DNA of 64,000 nt from positions 124,001 through 188,000 of the forward strand of contig NZ_CABVQK010000008.1 of assembly GCF_902499335.1 (NCBI RefSeq). The letters are read 5' to 3'. Shown here one piece after another: positions 9,677 through 18,356 of the stretch (positions are counted from its first letter, which is position 1; every line of letters starts with the position of its first letter). The position numbers and the translations under genes were made by a program. The notes under the pieces are model-generated. The model did not search any database and had not been told where the DNA came from. It was given only the letters and a program-made list of their open reading frames with translations. The stretch is from Burkholderia lata (lineage in GTDB: Bacteria; Pseudomonadota; Gammaproteobacteria; Burkholderiales; Burkholderiaceae).

Positions 9677-10854
9677 GCTTGCGTCCGTCCTGCGCGCGGC
9701 CGGTCATGCACGGCCCGGTCCAGCGCACCGTGCAATTGCGCGCTCACCGCGCCGGACGAAAAACGCTGCGCGTTCACCCGCCCGGCGCTCACTCGTTCGG
9801 CCCGCAGCGACGGGTCGCCCGCGACGCGCTCGATCTGCCGGCCCCATTCGGCGGCATCCGTCGCATCGGCAACGGCCACGAACGACTCGCCCATCGTGTA
9901 GCGGTACACCGGCAAATCCGACGCGACGACCGGAAGGCCGACGAACTGCGCCTCGATCACCGTGCGGCCGAAGCCTTCGTGCAACGTCGGCGACACGTAC
10001 AGATCCGATGCCTGGAAGAAGTAGCCGAGATCGTCGTCGCCGACGTTCTCGACGAAATGCGCGGCGAATCCCGCCTGTGCGGCGATGTCCCGGCATTCGT
10101 CGCGATTGGCCTGGTTCTGCGCGCTGCCCACCCGCAGCACCATCACATCCTTGCGCCCGAGCGAGGCCAGCGCGCGAAACAGCGTCGCATTGTTCTTGCG
10201 CGTTTCGTCGGAGCCGACGTTCAGCACGACCAGCGCTGCGTCGACACGGATGCCGAAGCGAGTCAGGAGCATCGCGCGCGCCCGTTCGCGCACCGCGGCG
10301 TCGATCGGCGTATAGCGATCGTCGAACGCATTGGGTACGACCTGTATCCGGTCGGCACGGATGCGCAGGTCCGCCAGCGCTTCCTGCGCCGTCACCTCCG
10401 ACGGCGCGAGCACCACGTCCGCGGTCGCGATCAGCGACTGCGTCAGCCGCATGTACGCATTCTTCAGCTTCTCGACGACACCGCGCACCTGCCCCGGACG
10501 CTGCACGTGATGCAGCACGATGCCGACGCGGCCGCCCGCCCACCGCACCAGCGGAATCATGAACGCCAGGTCTTCCTGGTACAGCATCACGAAGTGCCCG
10601 GCGCGCGCCGCCGCGACTGCCCGCAGCGGGTACAGCACGAACTGCGTCCAGTAGCGCCGGAACGAGCGCGGCGCGGCCGGAATGTCGACCGGCTCGACGT
10701 CGAATCCCGCCAATGCGGGGATGAAGTCGATACATTTGAGGCTGTATCGCATGACCCCATTCCAGCTCACCGGCCGCGGCCCGAGAAACCATACGACCCG
10801 CACCACCTGCGCGTCGCGCCGCAGTCCATCCTTGCTTGCCATCGAATCACTCAT
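9673..10854 (-). CDS. Glycosyltransferase family 4
   Basis: A 393-residue GT-B enzyme. The N-domain opens RVVWFLGPRPVSWNGVMRYS; the C-domain has LVVLNVGSDETRKNNATLFRAL and the strong GT4 donor motif SPTLHEGFGRTVIEAQ with both glutamates, then GLPVVASDLPVYRY. It should transfer a nucleotide-sugar-derived residue onto the growing lipid-linked oligosaccharide. Its stop overlaps the GTG start of the polymerase gene, and it lies 42 bases after the Wzc-like gene. Confidence 0.88.
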   Translation of the reverse strand: MSDSMASKDGLRRDAQVVRVVWFLGPRPVSWNGVMRYSLKCIDFIPALAGFDVEPVDIPAAPRSFRRYWTQFVLYPLRAVAAARAGHFVMLYQEDLAFMIPLVRWAGGRVGIVLHHVQRPGQVRGVVEKLKNAYMRLTQSLIATADVVLAPSEVTAQEALADLRIRADRIQVVPNAFDDRYTPIDAAVRERARAMLLTRFGIRVDAALVVLNVGSDETRKNNATLFRALASLGRKDVMVLRVGSAQNQANRDECRDIAAQAGFAAHFVENVGDDDLGYFFQASDLYVSPTLHEGFGRTVIEAQFVGLPVVASDLPVYRYTMGESFVAVADATDAAEWGRQIERVAGDPSLRAERVSAGRVNAQRFSSGAVSAQLHGALDRAVHDRPRAGRTQA

Positions 10855-10896
10855 GCGCTGCGCTCCTCGCCCAATAGCATCGAATCACCCATGCGA

Positions 10897-13119
10897 TCAG
10901 GCGCGCGCCGCGGCGAAGCCGGCGCCGATCCGGCGAATGCCGCGCAACGGCGACGGCTCGAAGCCGTTGAACACCAGCCCGTCGATGCGCACGCCGATCT
11001 TGCCCAGGCTTTCGAGTGCGTCGGTGACGCCGGCCGAGTTCGCCGAACCCTGGCGGGCTACCAGCAGCGTCATGTCCGCAACGCGTGACAATGCCGCGAG
11101 GTCGGCCACCGGCAGCGCGGACGGCGCATCCACGATGACCATGTCGTACCGGCTCCGCAACGACGCGGCCAGCGCGTCGAGACGTGCCTGGTCGAACAGG
11201 TTGCGCGTCGACGCGCCCTGCTTGCCGGCGGACAGCGCATCGAGCCGGCCGGCGACGCGGGTGATCGCATCATCGACCGGCAGCGCGTCCTTCAGTACGT
11301 CGGACAGGCCTTTCGTCGCCGTGACCGGCAGATAGCGATGCAGCCCCGGCGCGCGCACGTTGGCATCCACGATCACCGTCTTGAACCCCTTCTCGGCGTA
11401 CAGGTACGCGAGATTGGCGGCGATCATCGACTTGCCCTGCGCCGGCGCCGCGGACGACACCAGCACGACCTTCGCATCGCCGCCATACGCGGCCAGCCGG
11501 TGCCGCAACGTCAACGCCAGACTGTCCATCGCGTCGGCCAGCGGCACGTCGGCCGGCTCCTTCGTCGCGATGAATGCGGGCGTGCGGTTCGCATCCGCTT
11601 CGGCCTGGCGGCGCGAATTCGGCAGAATGCCGAGCATCGGGATGCCGAGTGCCGCTTCCAGGTCATGTGGATCGCGAATGCGCCCGGCCAGCAATGCACG
11701 GCCCTGCGCGACGAGAAAGCCCAGCATCAGTCCGGTCACGGCACCGGCCAGGATCGCGATCAGGCGCTTCGGCCGGACCGGCTTGTCGCTGACGACCGCC
11801 TTGTCGACGATCGACGCGTTGCCGACCGTGCCGGCTTCCGCGATCTGCAACTGCTGCGTGTTGTTCAGCAACCCGACGTAGAGCTGATTGTTGACCTCGA
11901 CGTCGCGCGCCAGACGCAAGTACGTCTGCTGTTGCGACGGCAGCCGCGCGGCTTTCTCCTTCAGCACCGCGGCCTGCTTGTCGAGTTCCTTCAGCTTGTT
12001 GGCCGCCGCCACGACCTGCGGCTGCCCCGGCACGTATTTCGACAACAGGTCCTGGTACGCGAGCTTGGTCTCGAGCCGCGACTTGTCGACGAACGCCAAT
12101 TGCTCGACGAGCAGCCGGATGTCGCCCTGCGCATCGATCGAACCCTGCTGGTTGCGAAACGCGTTCAGCGCCTGCTCGGCCTGTTGCAGCCGCGCCTTGA
12201 CGATCGGCATCTGCGCGTTGAGGAACGTGAGACTGCGCTCGGCATCGTCGGCACGGCGTCTCGCGTTGAAGCTCAGGTAGGCCGCGGCGATCGCGTTGAG
12301 CATGCGCGCGGCAAAGACCGGATCGGCGTCCTCGAAACTCAGCTGCATGATGCCCGACTGCCGCTTCGTCTCTGTCACGCCCAGTTTCTTCAGGATTGCC
12401 TCGAGACGCACGTCGGTGGCGACGCACCGCACGCGGAATTCCGCGCCGGGACGCGCGACGATCCGCGCCACGTCGACGCGATAGCCGTTGCTCTCGCTCG
12501 GTACGCCGACCACCCCGCTCAGCACCACCTGACCGCTGCGGTCCTTCAGCCGAAACCGGTTGTCGTCGAGATTATCGAACGTCAGCGCCTTGCCGGCCTG
12601 CGCGGCCGGCACCTCGAACGTCCTGAACTCCAGGCGCTCGCCGCCCCATGCCCACGACGACATCCCGAGCGGTGCGTCGGCGAGACCGTTCGCGTCCTTC
12701 GGCATGAGCGAACCGATGAGGCCGCCAATGACCGGAAACCGGTTCTCGACCGACACCTCGGCCTGCGCGGCCGTCGCATTCATTGCTTCCACGACGACCG
12801 AACGCGAGCGGACGATGTCGATTTCGCCGACCACGGCCGAATTCTGGATATCGAGCGCCTTCGAGATCGACGACAGCGATCCCAGTGCACTGGCCTTGTT
12901 CTCTTCGATCTGGATCAGCGTGTCGGCCGAATACACCGGCGTTGCCGCAACCGCATAGACGATCGCCAGCAGCAGGCAGGCCGCGAACACGGCCGCGAAG
13001 AGGCGCCCGTTGTCGATCAGGTTCTCCAGCAAATCGATCGGCGACAACCGCGTCGCATTCCGGCCGGCGTGTTTCGTTTCGTTTTGATGCCCGGTAAATG
13101 CAGGTCGGTCCATCTTCAT
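10897..13119 (-). CDS. wzc: Wzc-like polysaccharide co-polymerase with a degenerate BY-kinase domain
   Basis: About 740 residues. The N-terminal Wzz-type part has a first membrane helix (FAAVFAACLLLAIVYAVAA), a long periplasmic coiled-coil region, and a second helix near residue 460 (AILAGAVTGLMLGFLVAQ). The cytosolic ATPase has a Walker A (APAQGKSMIAANLA, about residue 560), a Walker A' reading VIVDANVR (585-589, DxN rather than DxD) and Walker B VIVDAPS (661-667). The C-terminus ends RIGAGFAAARA with no tyrosine cluster. The start at 13119 has a GGAG site; an in-frame ATG at 13185 is possible but lacks one. It pairs with the divergent Wza-type lipoprotein to control polymer length and export. 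Confidence 0.88.
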   Translation of the reverse strand: MKMDRPAFTGHQNETKHAGRNATRLSPIDLLENLIDNGRLFAAVFAACLLLAIVYAVAATPVYSADTLIQIEENKASALGSLSSISKALDIQNSAVVGEIDIVRSRSVVVEAMNATAAQAEVSVENRFPVIGGLIGSLMPKDANGLADAPLGMSSWAWGGERLEFRTFEVPAAQAGKALTFDNLDDNRFRLKDRSGQVVLSGVVGVPSESNGYRVDVARIVARPGAEFRVRCVATDVRLEAILKKLGVTETKRQSGIMQLSFEDADPVFAARMLNAIAAAYLSFNARRRADDAERSLTFLNAQMPIVKARLQQAEQALNAFRNQQGSIDAQGDIRLLVEQLAFVDKSRLETKLAYQDLLSKYVPGQPQVVAAANKLKELDKQAAVLKEKAARLPSQQQTYLRLARDVEVNNQLYVGLLNNTQQLQIAEAGTVGNASIVDKAVVSDKPVRPKRLIAILAGAVTGLMLGFLVAQGRALLAGRIRDPHDLEAALGIPMLGILPNSRRQAEADANRTPAFIATKEPADVPLADAMDSLALTLRHRLAAYGGDAKVVLVSSAAPAQGKSMIAANLAYLYAEKGFKTVIVDANVRAPGLHRYLPVTATKGLSDVLKDALPVDDAITRVAGRLDALSAGKQGASTRNLFDQARLDALAASLRSRYDMVIVDAPSALPVADLAALSRVADMTLLVARQGSANSAGVTDALESLGKIGVRIDGLVFNGFEPSPLRGIRRIGAGFAAARA

Positions 13120-13350
13120 GCTGAACTCCAGAATGGAAGATCCGGCTGGCTTCGCCGCTTTACGCGCGTTGTTGTTCACGTTCATGTCTTTGAAAATCCG
13201 GCTGGAAATCCTTCAGTGCCGATCGGGAAAACCGCGCCCCGCGAACCTGGATTCCCCGTGTGTTTCCGCCCGACGGGCGCGACGGCCGGCGTCCGTTCCC
13301 GAGCCCTCGCTCGTGTCATTCCGGCATGCCGTCGTCGATGCTGCCGCCCC

Positions 13351-13923
13351 CTACGCACGCGCGGCGGCGATCTCCGTACCCAGCAGCGCCGCGCCGATGT
13401 CGGCGAGCCGTGCGACGACGTCGGCCGCCGGATCGGCTTCCGCATGGCCGGGCTGGTCGCCCACGAACAGGAAGCGACGTCCGACGCCGGCGCGCGCGCC
13501 CGCATCGAGATCGGACTGCTTGTCGCCGACCAGGATCGACGCGGACAGGTCGAGATCGAGATCGCGCCGCGCGTCGTGCAGCATCCCGGGCTGCGGTTTC
13601 CGGCATGCGCACGCCTGCCGGTAGCGGCCCATCCCGGCCACCGGGTGATGCGGGCAGAAATAGACGCGGTCGATTCTCGCGCCCCGCTCGTCGAACCTGC
13701 GCCGCATCCATTCCATGAACGCGACGAACTGCGACTCCGAAAAATACCCGCGGCCGATGCCGGCCTGATTCGTCACGACGACCACCTGGTGACCGGTCGC
13801 ATTGGCCAGCCGCACGAGATCGAAAATGCCGTCGACGAACACGCAGTCCTGCTGCCGGTGCACGTAGCCGTAGTCGACGTTGATCACGCCGTCGCGATCC
13901 AGGAACAGTGCCTTACGCTTCAC
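13351..13923 (-). CDS. gmhB: D-glycero-D-manno-heptose 1,7-bisphosphate phosphatase (HAD, HisB-N type)
   Basis: A 190-residue HAD-superfamily phosphatase that removes the 7-phosphate from heptose 1,7-bisphosphate. Motif I is FLDRDGVIN near the N-terminus; motif II gives VVVVTNQAGIGRG; a CPHHP...CACRKP zinc-loop typical of GmhB/HisB follows; motif IV is LVGDKQSDLDAG. The GTG at 13923 overlaps the end of hddC by 11 bases and has a GGAG site in the hddC tail. It completes the heptose-nucleotide set with the three genes upstream. Confidence 0.9.
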   Translation of the reverse strand: MKRKALFLDRDGVINVDYGYVHRQQDCVFVDGIFDLVRLANATGHQVVVVTNQAGIGRGYFSESQFVAFMEWMRRRFDERGARIDRVYFCPHHPVAGMGRYRQACACRKPQPGMLHDARRDLDLDLSASILVGDKQSDLDAGARAGVGRRFLFVGDQPGHAEADPAADVVARLADIGAALLGTEIAAARA

Positions 13924-14644
13924 TGGTTCGCGTCTCCAGCATCGGCGGAATGACGGTTTGCGCACGTCGGTAGTCCGCCGGCACACCGATGTCGATGAAT
14001 GCCGTGACCTCCGGAAACACGCGGATGTCGAGCGCGTCGAACCGTTCGCCCAGGAAGTCCTGCTCGAACGAGAATTTCTCCGGCAGCGCGCAACCGAGCA
14101 GCGTGCGCGCGTTGACGACGTACGTGCCCGCATTGATGTAGCCCTGCGCCGGGCGCTTCTCGCGGAATGCCGACAGCCTGCGCGAGGTCGCGTCGAATTC
14201 GAGCGTGCCGTAGCGCGACGCATCGTCGACCCGCGTTGCCGCCACGACCAAATCGGGGCGCATCGCACGATAGAACGCCGACAAGGCCTGCACATCCAGG
14301 TTCGACCACGTATCGCCGTTCATCACGATCATGTCGCGCTCGCCACTGGCCTTCAGCGCGTGAACGATCGCGCCGCCGGTGCCGAGCGGCTCGTGCTCCT
14401 CGACCACGGAAATCGCGATGCCGAAATCGCGCGACGTCACGAGCGCCTTGATCGGGCCGCTGCCGTAGCCGAGCGACAGCACCACCTCCTTCACGCCCTG
14501 CTGCCGGAGCCCCTGCAGCATCCAGTACAGAAACGGCTCGCCGTCGATCGGCGCGAGCGCCTTCGGCAGCGTGTCGCCCAGCACCGGGCGCAGCCGCGTG
14601 CCGAGGCCGCCGGCAAGGATCAGGCAGGGCAGCATCGCATTCAT
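13913..14644 (-). CDS. hddC: D-glycero-alpha-D-manno-heptose 1-phosphate guanylyltransferase
   Basis: A 243-residue nucleotidyltransferase that makes GDP-D-glycero-alpha-D-manno-heptose. The N-terminal LILAGGLGTRLRPVLGDTLPK is the family signature with the pyrophosphorylase lysine; HEPLGTGGAI and VMNGDTW follow. The ATG at 14644 overlaps the gmhA stop as ATGA. Guanylyl specificity is inferred from the company of hddA and an alpha-anomer-type kinase; related enzymes use other nucleotides. Confidence 0.87.
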   Translation of the reverse strand: MNAMLPCLILAGGLGTRLRPVLGDTLPKALAPIDGEPFLYWMLQGLRQQGVKEVVLSLGYGSGPIKALVTSRDFGIAISVVEEHEPLGTGGAIVHALKASGERDMIVMNGDTWSNLDVQALSAFYRAMRPDLVVAATRVDDASRYGTLEFDATSRRLSAFREKRPAQGYINAGTYVVNARTLLGCALPEKFSFEQDFLGERFDALDIRVFPEVTAFIDIGVPADYRRAQTVIPPMLETRTSEA

Positions 14645-15222
14645 GCAAAGATCCGCTCTTCGACGATGCCGCAAATGATGTGGCCGCACACGAGATGCCC
14701 TTCCTGGATCTTCGGTGTCGACGCGGACGGAATCTCGATGCAGAGGTCGGCACGCTTGCGCATTTCGGCGGCACCGGGGCCGTTACCGGTGAACCCGACC
14801 GAAAACATGCCGGCCGTCCGGGCCACTTCCAGCGCACGGAGGATGTTCGGCGAACGCCCGGACGTCGAATACGCCCAGAAAATGTCGCCGGGGCGCCCCG
14901 TCGCCTGGATCTGGCGCTCGAACAGTTTCTCGTAGCCGTAGTCGTTGCCGATCGCGGTCATGACCGAGCTGTCCACGGTCAGCGCAAACGCCGCGAGGCC
15001 CGGCCGATCGAAGTTGAAACGGCTGACGAATTCGCCTGCGATGTGCTGTGCGTCCGCCGCGCTGCCGCCATTGCCCGCCAGCAGGATCTTGTTGCCCGCG
15101 CGCAGCGCCTCCGTCACGCGCTCGGCCACCTGCTCGATCCGCGCCACTTGCTCGCGGTCCGACACGAGCGCCGTCAGCACCGACAACGTCTGGCGAATTT
15201 CGCTCTCTACCGCGATCGTCAT
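14641..15222 (-). CDS. gmhA: Sedoheptulose-7-phosphate isomerase
   Basis: A 193-residue SIS-domain isomerase that converts sedoheptulose-7-phosphate to D-glycero-D-manno-heptose-7-phosphate, the first step of heptose nucleotide synthesis. Marks are NKILLAGNGGSAADAQHIAGEF, the STSGRSPNIL phosphosugar loop and the C-terminal EGHLVCGHIICGIVEE segment, all as in GmhA. Its ATG at 15222 overlaps the hddA stop (ATGA) and its own stop overlaps hddC, so three genes are translationally chained. Confidence 0.94.
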   Translation of the reverse strand: MTIAVESEIRQTLSVLTALVSDREQVARIEQVAERVTEALRAGNKILLAGNGGSAADAQHIAGEFVSRFNFDRPGLAAFALTVDSSVMTAIGNDYGYEKLFERQIQATGRPGDIFWAYSTSGRSPNILRALEVARTAGMFSVGFTGNGPGAAEMRKRADLCIEIPSASTPKIQEGHLVCGHIICGIVEERIFA

Positions 15223-16265
15223 TGATTCTTTCTCCACGACTGTGCACCGATGTCGGTGAACGTACAGTTGAGCACCTGGCCATTGATCCCGTTGTATGCA
15301 TCCAGCGCGCGCATCACGGCCGGCCGTTCGACCGGATCGACGAAGAACATCATGAAGCCGCCGCCGCCCGCGCCGGACACCTTGCCCGCCTTCGCGCCGG
15401 CCCGGACCGCGACGCGGTACAGGTCGTCGATCATCGAGTTCGAGATGTTCTTCGCCATCCGCTTCTTCGATTCCCATGCGTCGCGCATCGACGCGGCGAA
15501 CGCGTCGAAATCGGCGCGCAGCACGGCCTCCTTCATGCGCACGGCCTCGTCCTTCACTTCGTGCAACGCGGCCAGCGAATCGACCACGCCTTCCGTCACG
15601 TTGCTGCTTTGTTCCTTGATGATGTTGGCCGACTCGCGCGATACGCCCGTGTAATACAGCACGAGCGACGCCTCCATCTCGGCCTTGATTTCCTGCTTGA
15701 TCCGCAACGGATTGACGATCACGCGATCGCCGTAGAACTCCATGAAGTTCAGCCCGCCGAACGTCGCCGCGTATTGATCCTGCTTGCCGCCGGCAAGCCC
15801 GAGATCCTCCCGCTCGATGTCGTGCGCGAGGTGGGCGATGTCGTATTCGCCGAGCGGCAGCGACAGCAGTTCGCAGAAGGCCCTGACCAGCGCGACGACG
15901 ATCGTCGACGACGATCCGAGCCCGGAGCCCGGAGGCGCTTCGGAGCACGTCGTGATCGTGACGGCCAGCGGATGGCCGCCGTGAAAATCGCGGACGATCC
16001 GGTTGTAGACGCCCACGTGCAGCCCGAGCCCGTTCTGCACCTCGAGCACCGGCGACACGGGGCCGATCCATCGGGTATCCGTATCGGCCGCGACCAGTTC
16101 GACCTTCGCGTCGTCGCGCGGCGCGATCGACGCGTACGCAAACTTCTCGATCGTCACATTCAGCGCCAGACCGCCGAACCGGTCCGAATAAGGCGGCACG
16201 TCGGTTCCGCCGCCGCCCAAACCCAACCTCAAAGGCGCCCTCGAACGGGCAATGAAGCGTGTCAT
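15219..16265 (-). CDS. hddA: D-glycero-alpha-D-manno-heptose-7-phosphate kinase (GHMP family)
   Basis: A 348-residue GHMP kinase that phosphorylates heptose-7-phosphate at C1 in the alpha configuration. It shows the N-terminal RAPLRLGLGGGGTDVPPY motif, the GHMP phosphate loop PPGSGLGSSSTIVVALV, and the C-terminal GKVSGAGGGGFMMFF motif. The ATG at 16265 gives MTRFIARSRAPLRLG, the usual start, behind GAGAGA; upstream in-frame sequence is not family-like. It is the first gene of the leftward polysaccharide operon and faces the Wza-type gene across a 451-base gap. Confidence 0.92.
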   Translation of the reverse strand: MTRFIARSRAPLRLGLGGGGTDVPPYSDRFGGLALNVTIEKFAYASIAPRDDAKVELVAADTDTRWIGPVSPVLEVQNGLGLHVGVYNRIVRDFHGGHPLAVTITTCSEAPPGSGLGSSSTIVVALVRAFCELLSLPLGEYDIAHLAHDIEREDLGLAGGKQDQYAATFGGLNFMEFYGDRVIVNPLRIKQEIKAEMEASLVLYYTGVSRESANIIKEQSSNVTEGVVDSLAALHEVKDEAVRMKEAVLRADFDAFAASMRDAWESKKRMAKNISNSMIDDLYRVAVRAGAKAGKVSGAGGGGFMMFFVDPVERPAVMRALDAYNGINGQVLNCTFTDIGAQSWRKNQ

Positions 16266-16716
16266 GAAATCTCTCGCAGACAATGAGCCGGACGCCGGCA
16301 CGATGCCGTTCCCGCTCCCGCACATTCCGCCGGGAATGCACGGCCATGTTCGTTGGCGCCACTATGCGATAGATGTCCGGCACGCTGCGTGCGATGGCTT
16401 ACATTAAGCCGCCGCCGCGATTTCGAAGCGTCCAACCTGCGTTACGCTCTGTTCGCGATCGGCCCGGCGACGGGCGAAACGGCATGAAAAACGCCGTCAC
16501 GTTCCCGGCCACGCGCGACGACGTCCTTCCGTCATTGCCGGTTTTTGACAATTGCTTTCGGAAGCGATGCCGCGGCGAAACACGCGCCGATTGCCCGGTG
16601 CCTGAATGCCGCCGGGAAGCGTCATCACGATGTTCGGAACGAAGCGGGCACGCGACGAGCGGCCCGAATTCGATCCGGATAACGTATCAATCGATTCATC
16701 GCTGCTGGACACAAAA
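16266..16716. other. Divergent promoter region between hddA and the Wza-type gene
   Basis: This 451-base gap separates the leftward biosynthetic operon from the rightward export lipoprotein gene and should hold promoters for both. I see no gene in it. A TTGACA hexamer lies at 16545-16550 on the plus strand but no good -10 follows at 16-18 bases. The best single match is a sigma-54-like element reported separately. Confidence 0.5.
16378..16392 (+). promoter_or_regulatory. Candidate sigma-54 (-24/-12) promoter
   Basis: CGGCACGCTGCGTGC has the invariant GG and GC at the correct ten-base spacing and an almost full -24 box (consensus TGGCACG) with TGC at -12. It points at the Wza-type gene, leaving a leader of roughly 310 bases. 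Such matches occur by chance in GC-rich DNA, so this is tentative. Confidence 0.3.
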
Positions 16717-17895
16717 ATGAAAAACGTTCTACCGTTCGATTCCGTGGCGCCGGGCCACACTCGCACTGCCGTGCGCGGAATGTGCATCGCGCTCTCCTTC
16801 GCAACCGTCGCGATGCTTTCCGCATGCACGGTCGTGCCGGGGCAGCACATGAGTTCGACCGCGTTGCCGGTCACGACCGCCGACAACGGCGACGTGACCA
16901 GCGACATGCAGGTGCCGGTCAAGCAGATCGACCTGACGCAGATCGAGCAGATCCGGGCCGAACAGAAACGCGCCCCCGCCGCGTCCATCCCGCCGAACCT
17001 GTTCGCGAAGTCGGACATGTACCGGCTCGGTGCCGGCGACGTGCTGCAGATCACGGTGTGGGATCACCCCGAATTCGCGACGGCCGCCGGGCAGCCCGTG
17101 CAGAACACGAAGGCCGCGGACGCCGCGCCCGGCTTCGTCGTCGACAGCAGCGGCAACGTGCAGTTTCCGTACGTCCCACGGCCGATCCATGCAGTCGGGA
17201 AAACCGTCGCGCAGATCCAGCACGAGGTCAAGACCGAGCTCAGCAAGGTGTTCGTCAAGCCGCAGGTCACGGTTCGCGTCGCCTCGTTCCGCGCGACGCA
17301 GGTCTATATCGACGGCGAAGTGCGCAACCCGGGCGCACAGGCGATCAACGACATTCCGATGACGCTGATCGAAGCCGTCAGCCGCGCGGGCGGATTCGCG
17401 CCGACCGCGGATCAGAGCCGCGTCACGATCACCCGCAACGGCACGATCTATCCGCTGAACGTCGCGCAGATGATGAAGACGGGGAAGAATCCGGCGGACA
17501 TCATGCTGAAGCCCGGCGACATGCTGCATGTGGGCGCACGCGACGACAATCCCGTGTACGTGATGGGCGAAGTGGTCAGGCCGCAAGCCGTCGCGCCGCT
17601 GCGCGACGGTACGCTCACGCTGAGTGAAGCGCTCACGCAGGCCGGCCAGCTCAACCAGCAGACCTCGAATGCCAAGCAGGTGTTCGTGCTGCGCAAGGCC
17701 GCCGACAGCGCCCCCGTCATCTATCACCTCGACATGCAGTCGCCGGTGTCGATGCTGCTCGCGAACCAGTTCCCGCTGGCGTCGAAGGACGTCGTCTATG
17801 TCGACAACACCGGGCTCGTCCGCGCAAGCCGCGTGCTGAACCTGCTGCTGCCGGCGATCAGCGCCGGATTGACCGGCGCGCTCGTCACGAAGTAA
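16717..17895 (+). CDS. wza: Wza-type outer-membrane polysaccharide export lipoprotein
   Basis: About 392 residues from the ATG at 16717. A lipoprotein signal ends at LSAC (C37), so it is anchored in the outer membrane. The polysaccharide export domain follows (YRLGAGDVLQITVWDHPEF), then two SLBB-type domains (VYIDGEVRNPGAQAI and VYVMGEVVRPQAVAP). These proteins form the octameric channel for group 1 capsule or exopolysaccharide export and contact the Wzc-like co-polymerase encoded across the divergent gap. An in-frame start at 16606 exists but would place 37 extra residues before the signal peptide. Confidence 0.9.
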   Translation: MKNVLPFDSVAPGHTRTAVRGMCIALSFATVAMLSACTVVPGQHMSSTALPVTTADNGDVTSDMQVPVKQIDLTQIEQIRAEQKRAPAASIPPNLFAKSDMYRLGAGDVLQITVWDHPEFATAAGQPVQNTKAADAAPGFVVDSSGNVQFPYVPRPIHAVGKTVAQIQHEVKTELSKVFVKPQVTVRVASFRATQVYIDGEVRNPGAQAINDIPMTLIEAVSRAGGFAPTADQSRVTITRNGTIYPLNVAQMMKTGKNPADIMLKPGDMLHVGARDDNPVYVMGEVVRPQAVAPLRDGTLTLSEALTQAGQLNQQTSNAKQVFVLRKAADSAPVIYHLDMQSPVSMLLANQFPLASKDVVYVDNTGLVRASRVLNLLLPAISAGLTGALVTK

Positions 17896-17916
17896 GCCGC
17901 CGAGTGCGTGGCCCGG

Positions 17917-17946
17917 TCCGGTTCGATGCGCACGCAACGAACCGGA
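17917..17946 (+). terminator. Hairpin after the Wza-type gene
   Basis: TCCGGTTCG and CGAACCGGA form a perfect 9-bp stem with a 12-base loop, 21 bases after the stop. No T-run follows, so it may be a factor-dependent end or an RNA-stabilising hairpin. Confidence 0.45.
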
Positions 17947-18079
17947 TCGCCCGCGTCGGCATCTTTCCCGCAAAAGCGCCTGCCTCAAGGTACTTCTTAC
18001 CCGGCCGCACCCCATCGATCGGGAACGATGACCGTCTTTCCACCCCGCCGCGCGAGCGAGCCGAAGAAAGATCGGACAT

Positions 18080-18113
18080 ATCGGTATAAACACCGATGCT
18101 GTAGTCAAACTAC
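18080..18113. promoter_or_regulatory. Two adjacent inverted repeats upstream of the GH3 gene
   Basis: ATCGGT-N6-ACCGAT (18080-18097) is followed three bases later by GTAG-N5-CTAC (18101-18113). They sit in an AT-rich pocket inside the 461-base gap 17896-18356, which otherwise shows nothing coding. This is a plausible operator/promoter region for the GH3 gene. Confidence 0.4.
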
Positions 18114-18356
18114 ATTCATACCATTAGTCGCTGCAGAGAATCGCTACATCCGATTCGGCAGCGTCGGGCGGCCCGTGCGTCGTCGCCCGCGTGCGCCGGT
18201 CGGGCCCATCCGGCCGTAACGATTCCCCGCCTGATCTGGCATGCCGACGCGCAATCACCCAGCATCGCCAGCCGTATGCGTCCAGTGCGAATCCATCGGA
18301 CGTGCGCAGCTCCAGACATCATCCGAACAACCGGCAATACGATCATGGAGAGCAAC

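Noticed and set aside
16278..16292. Second sigma-54-like match facing hddA
   Set aside because: Only the GG/GC spacing matches, and it would place the start at the hddA ATG with no leader.
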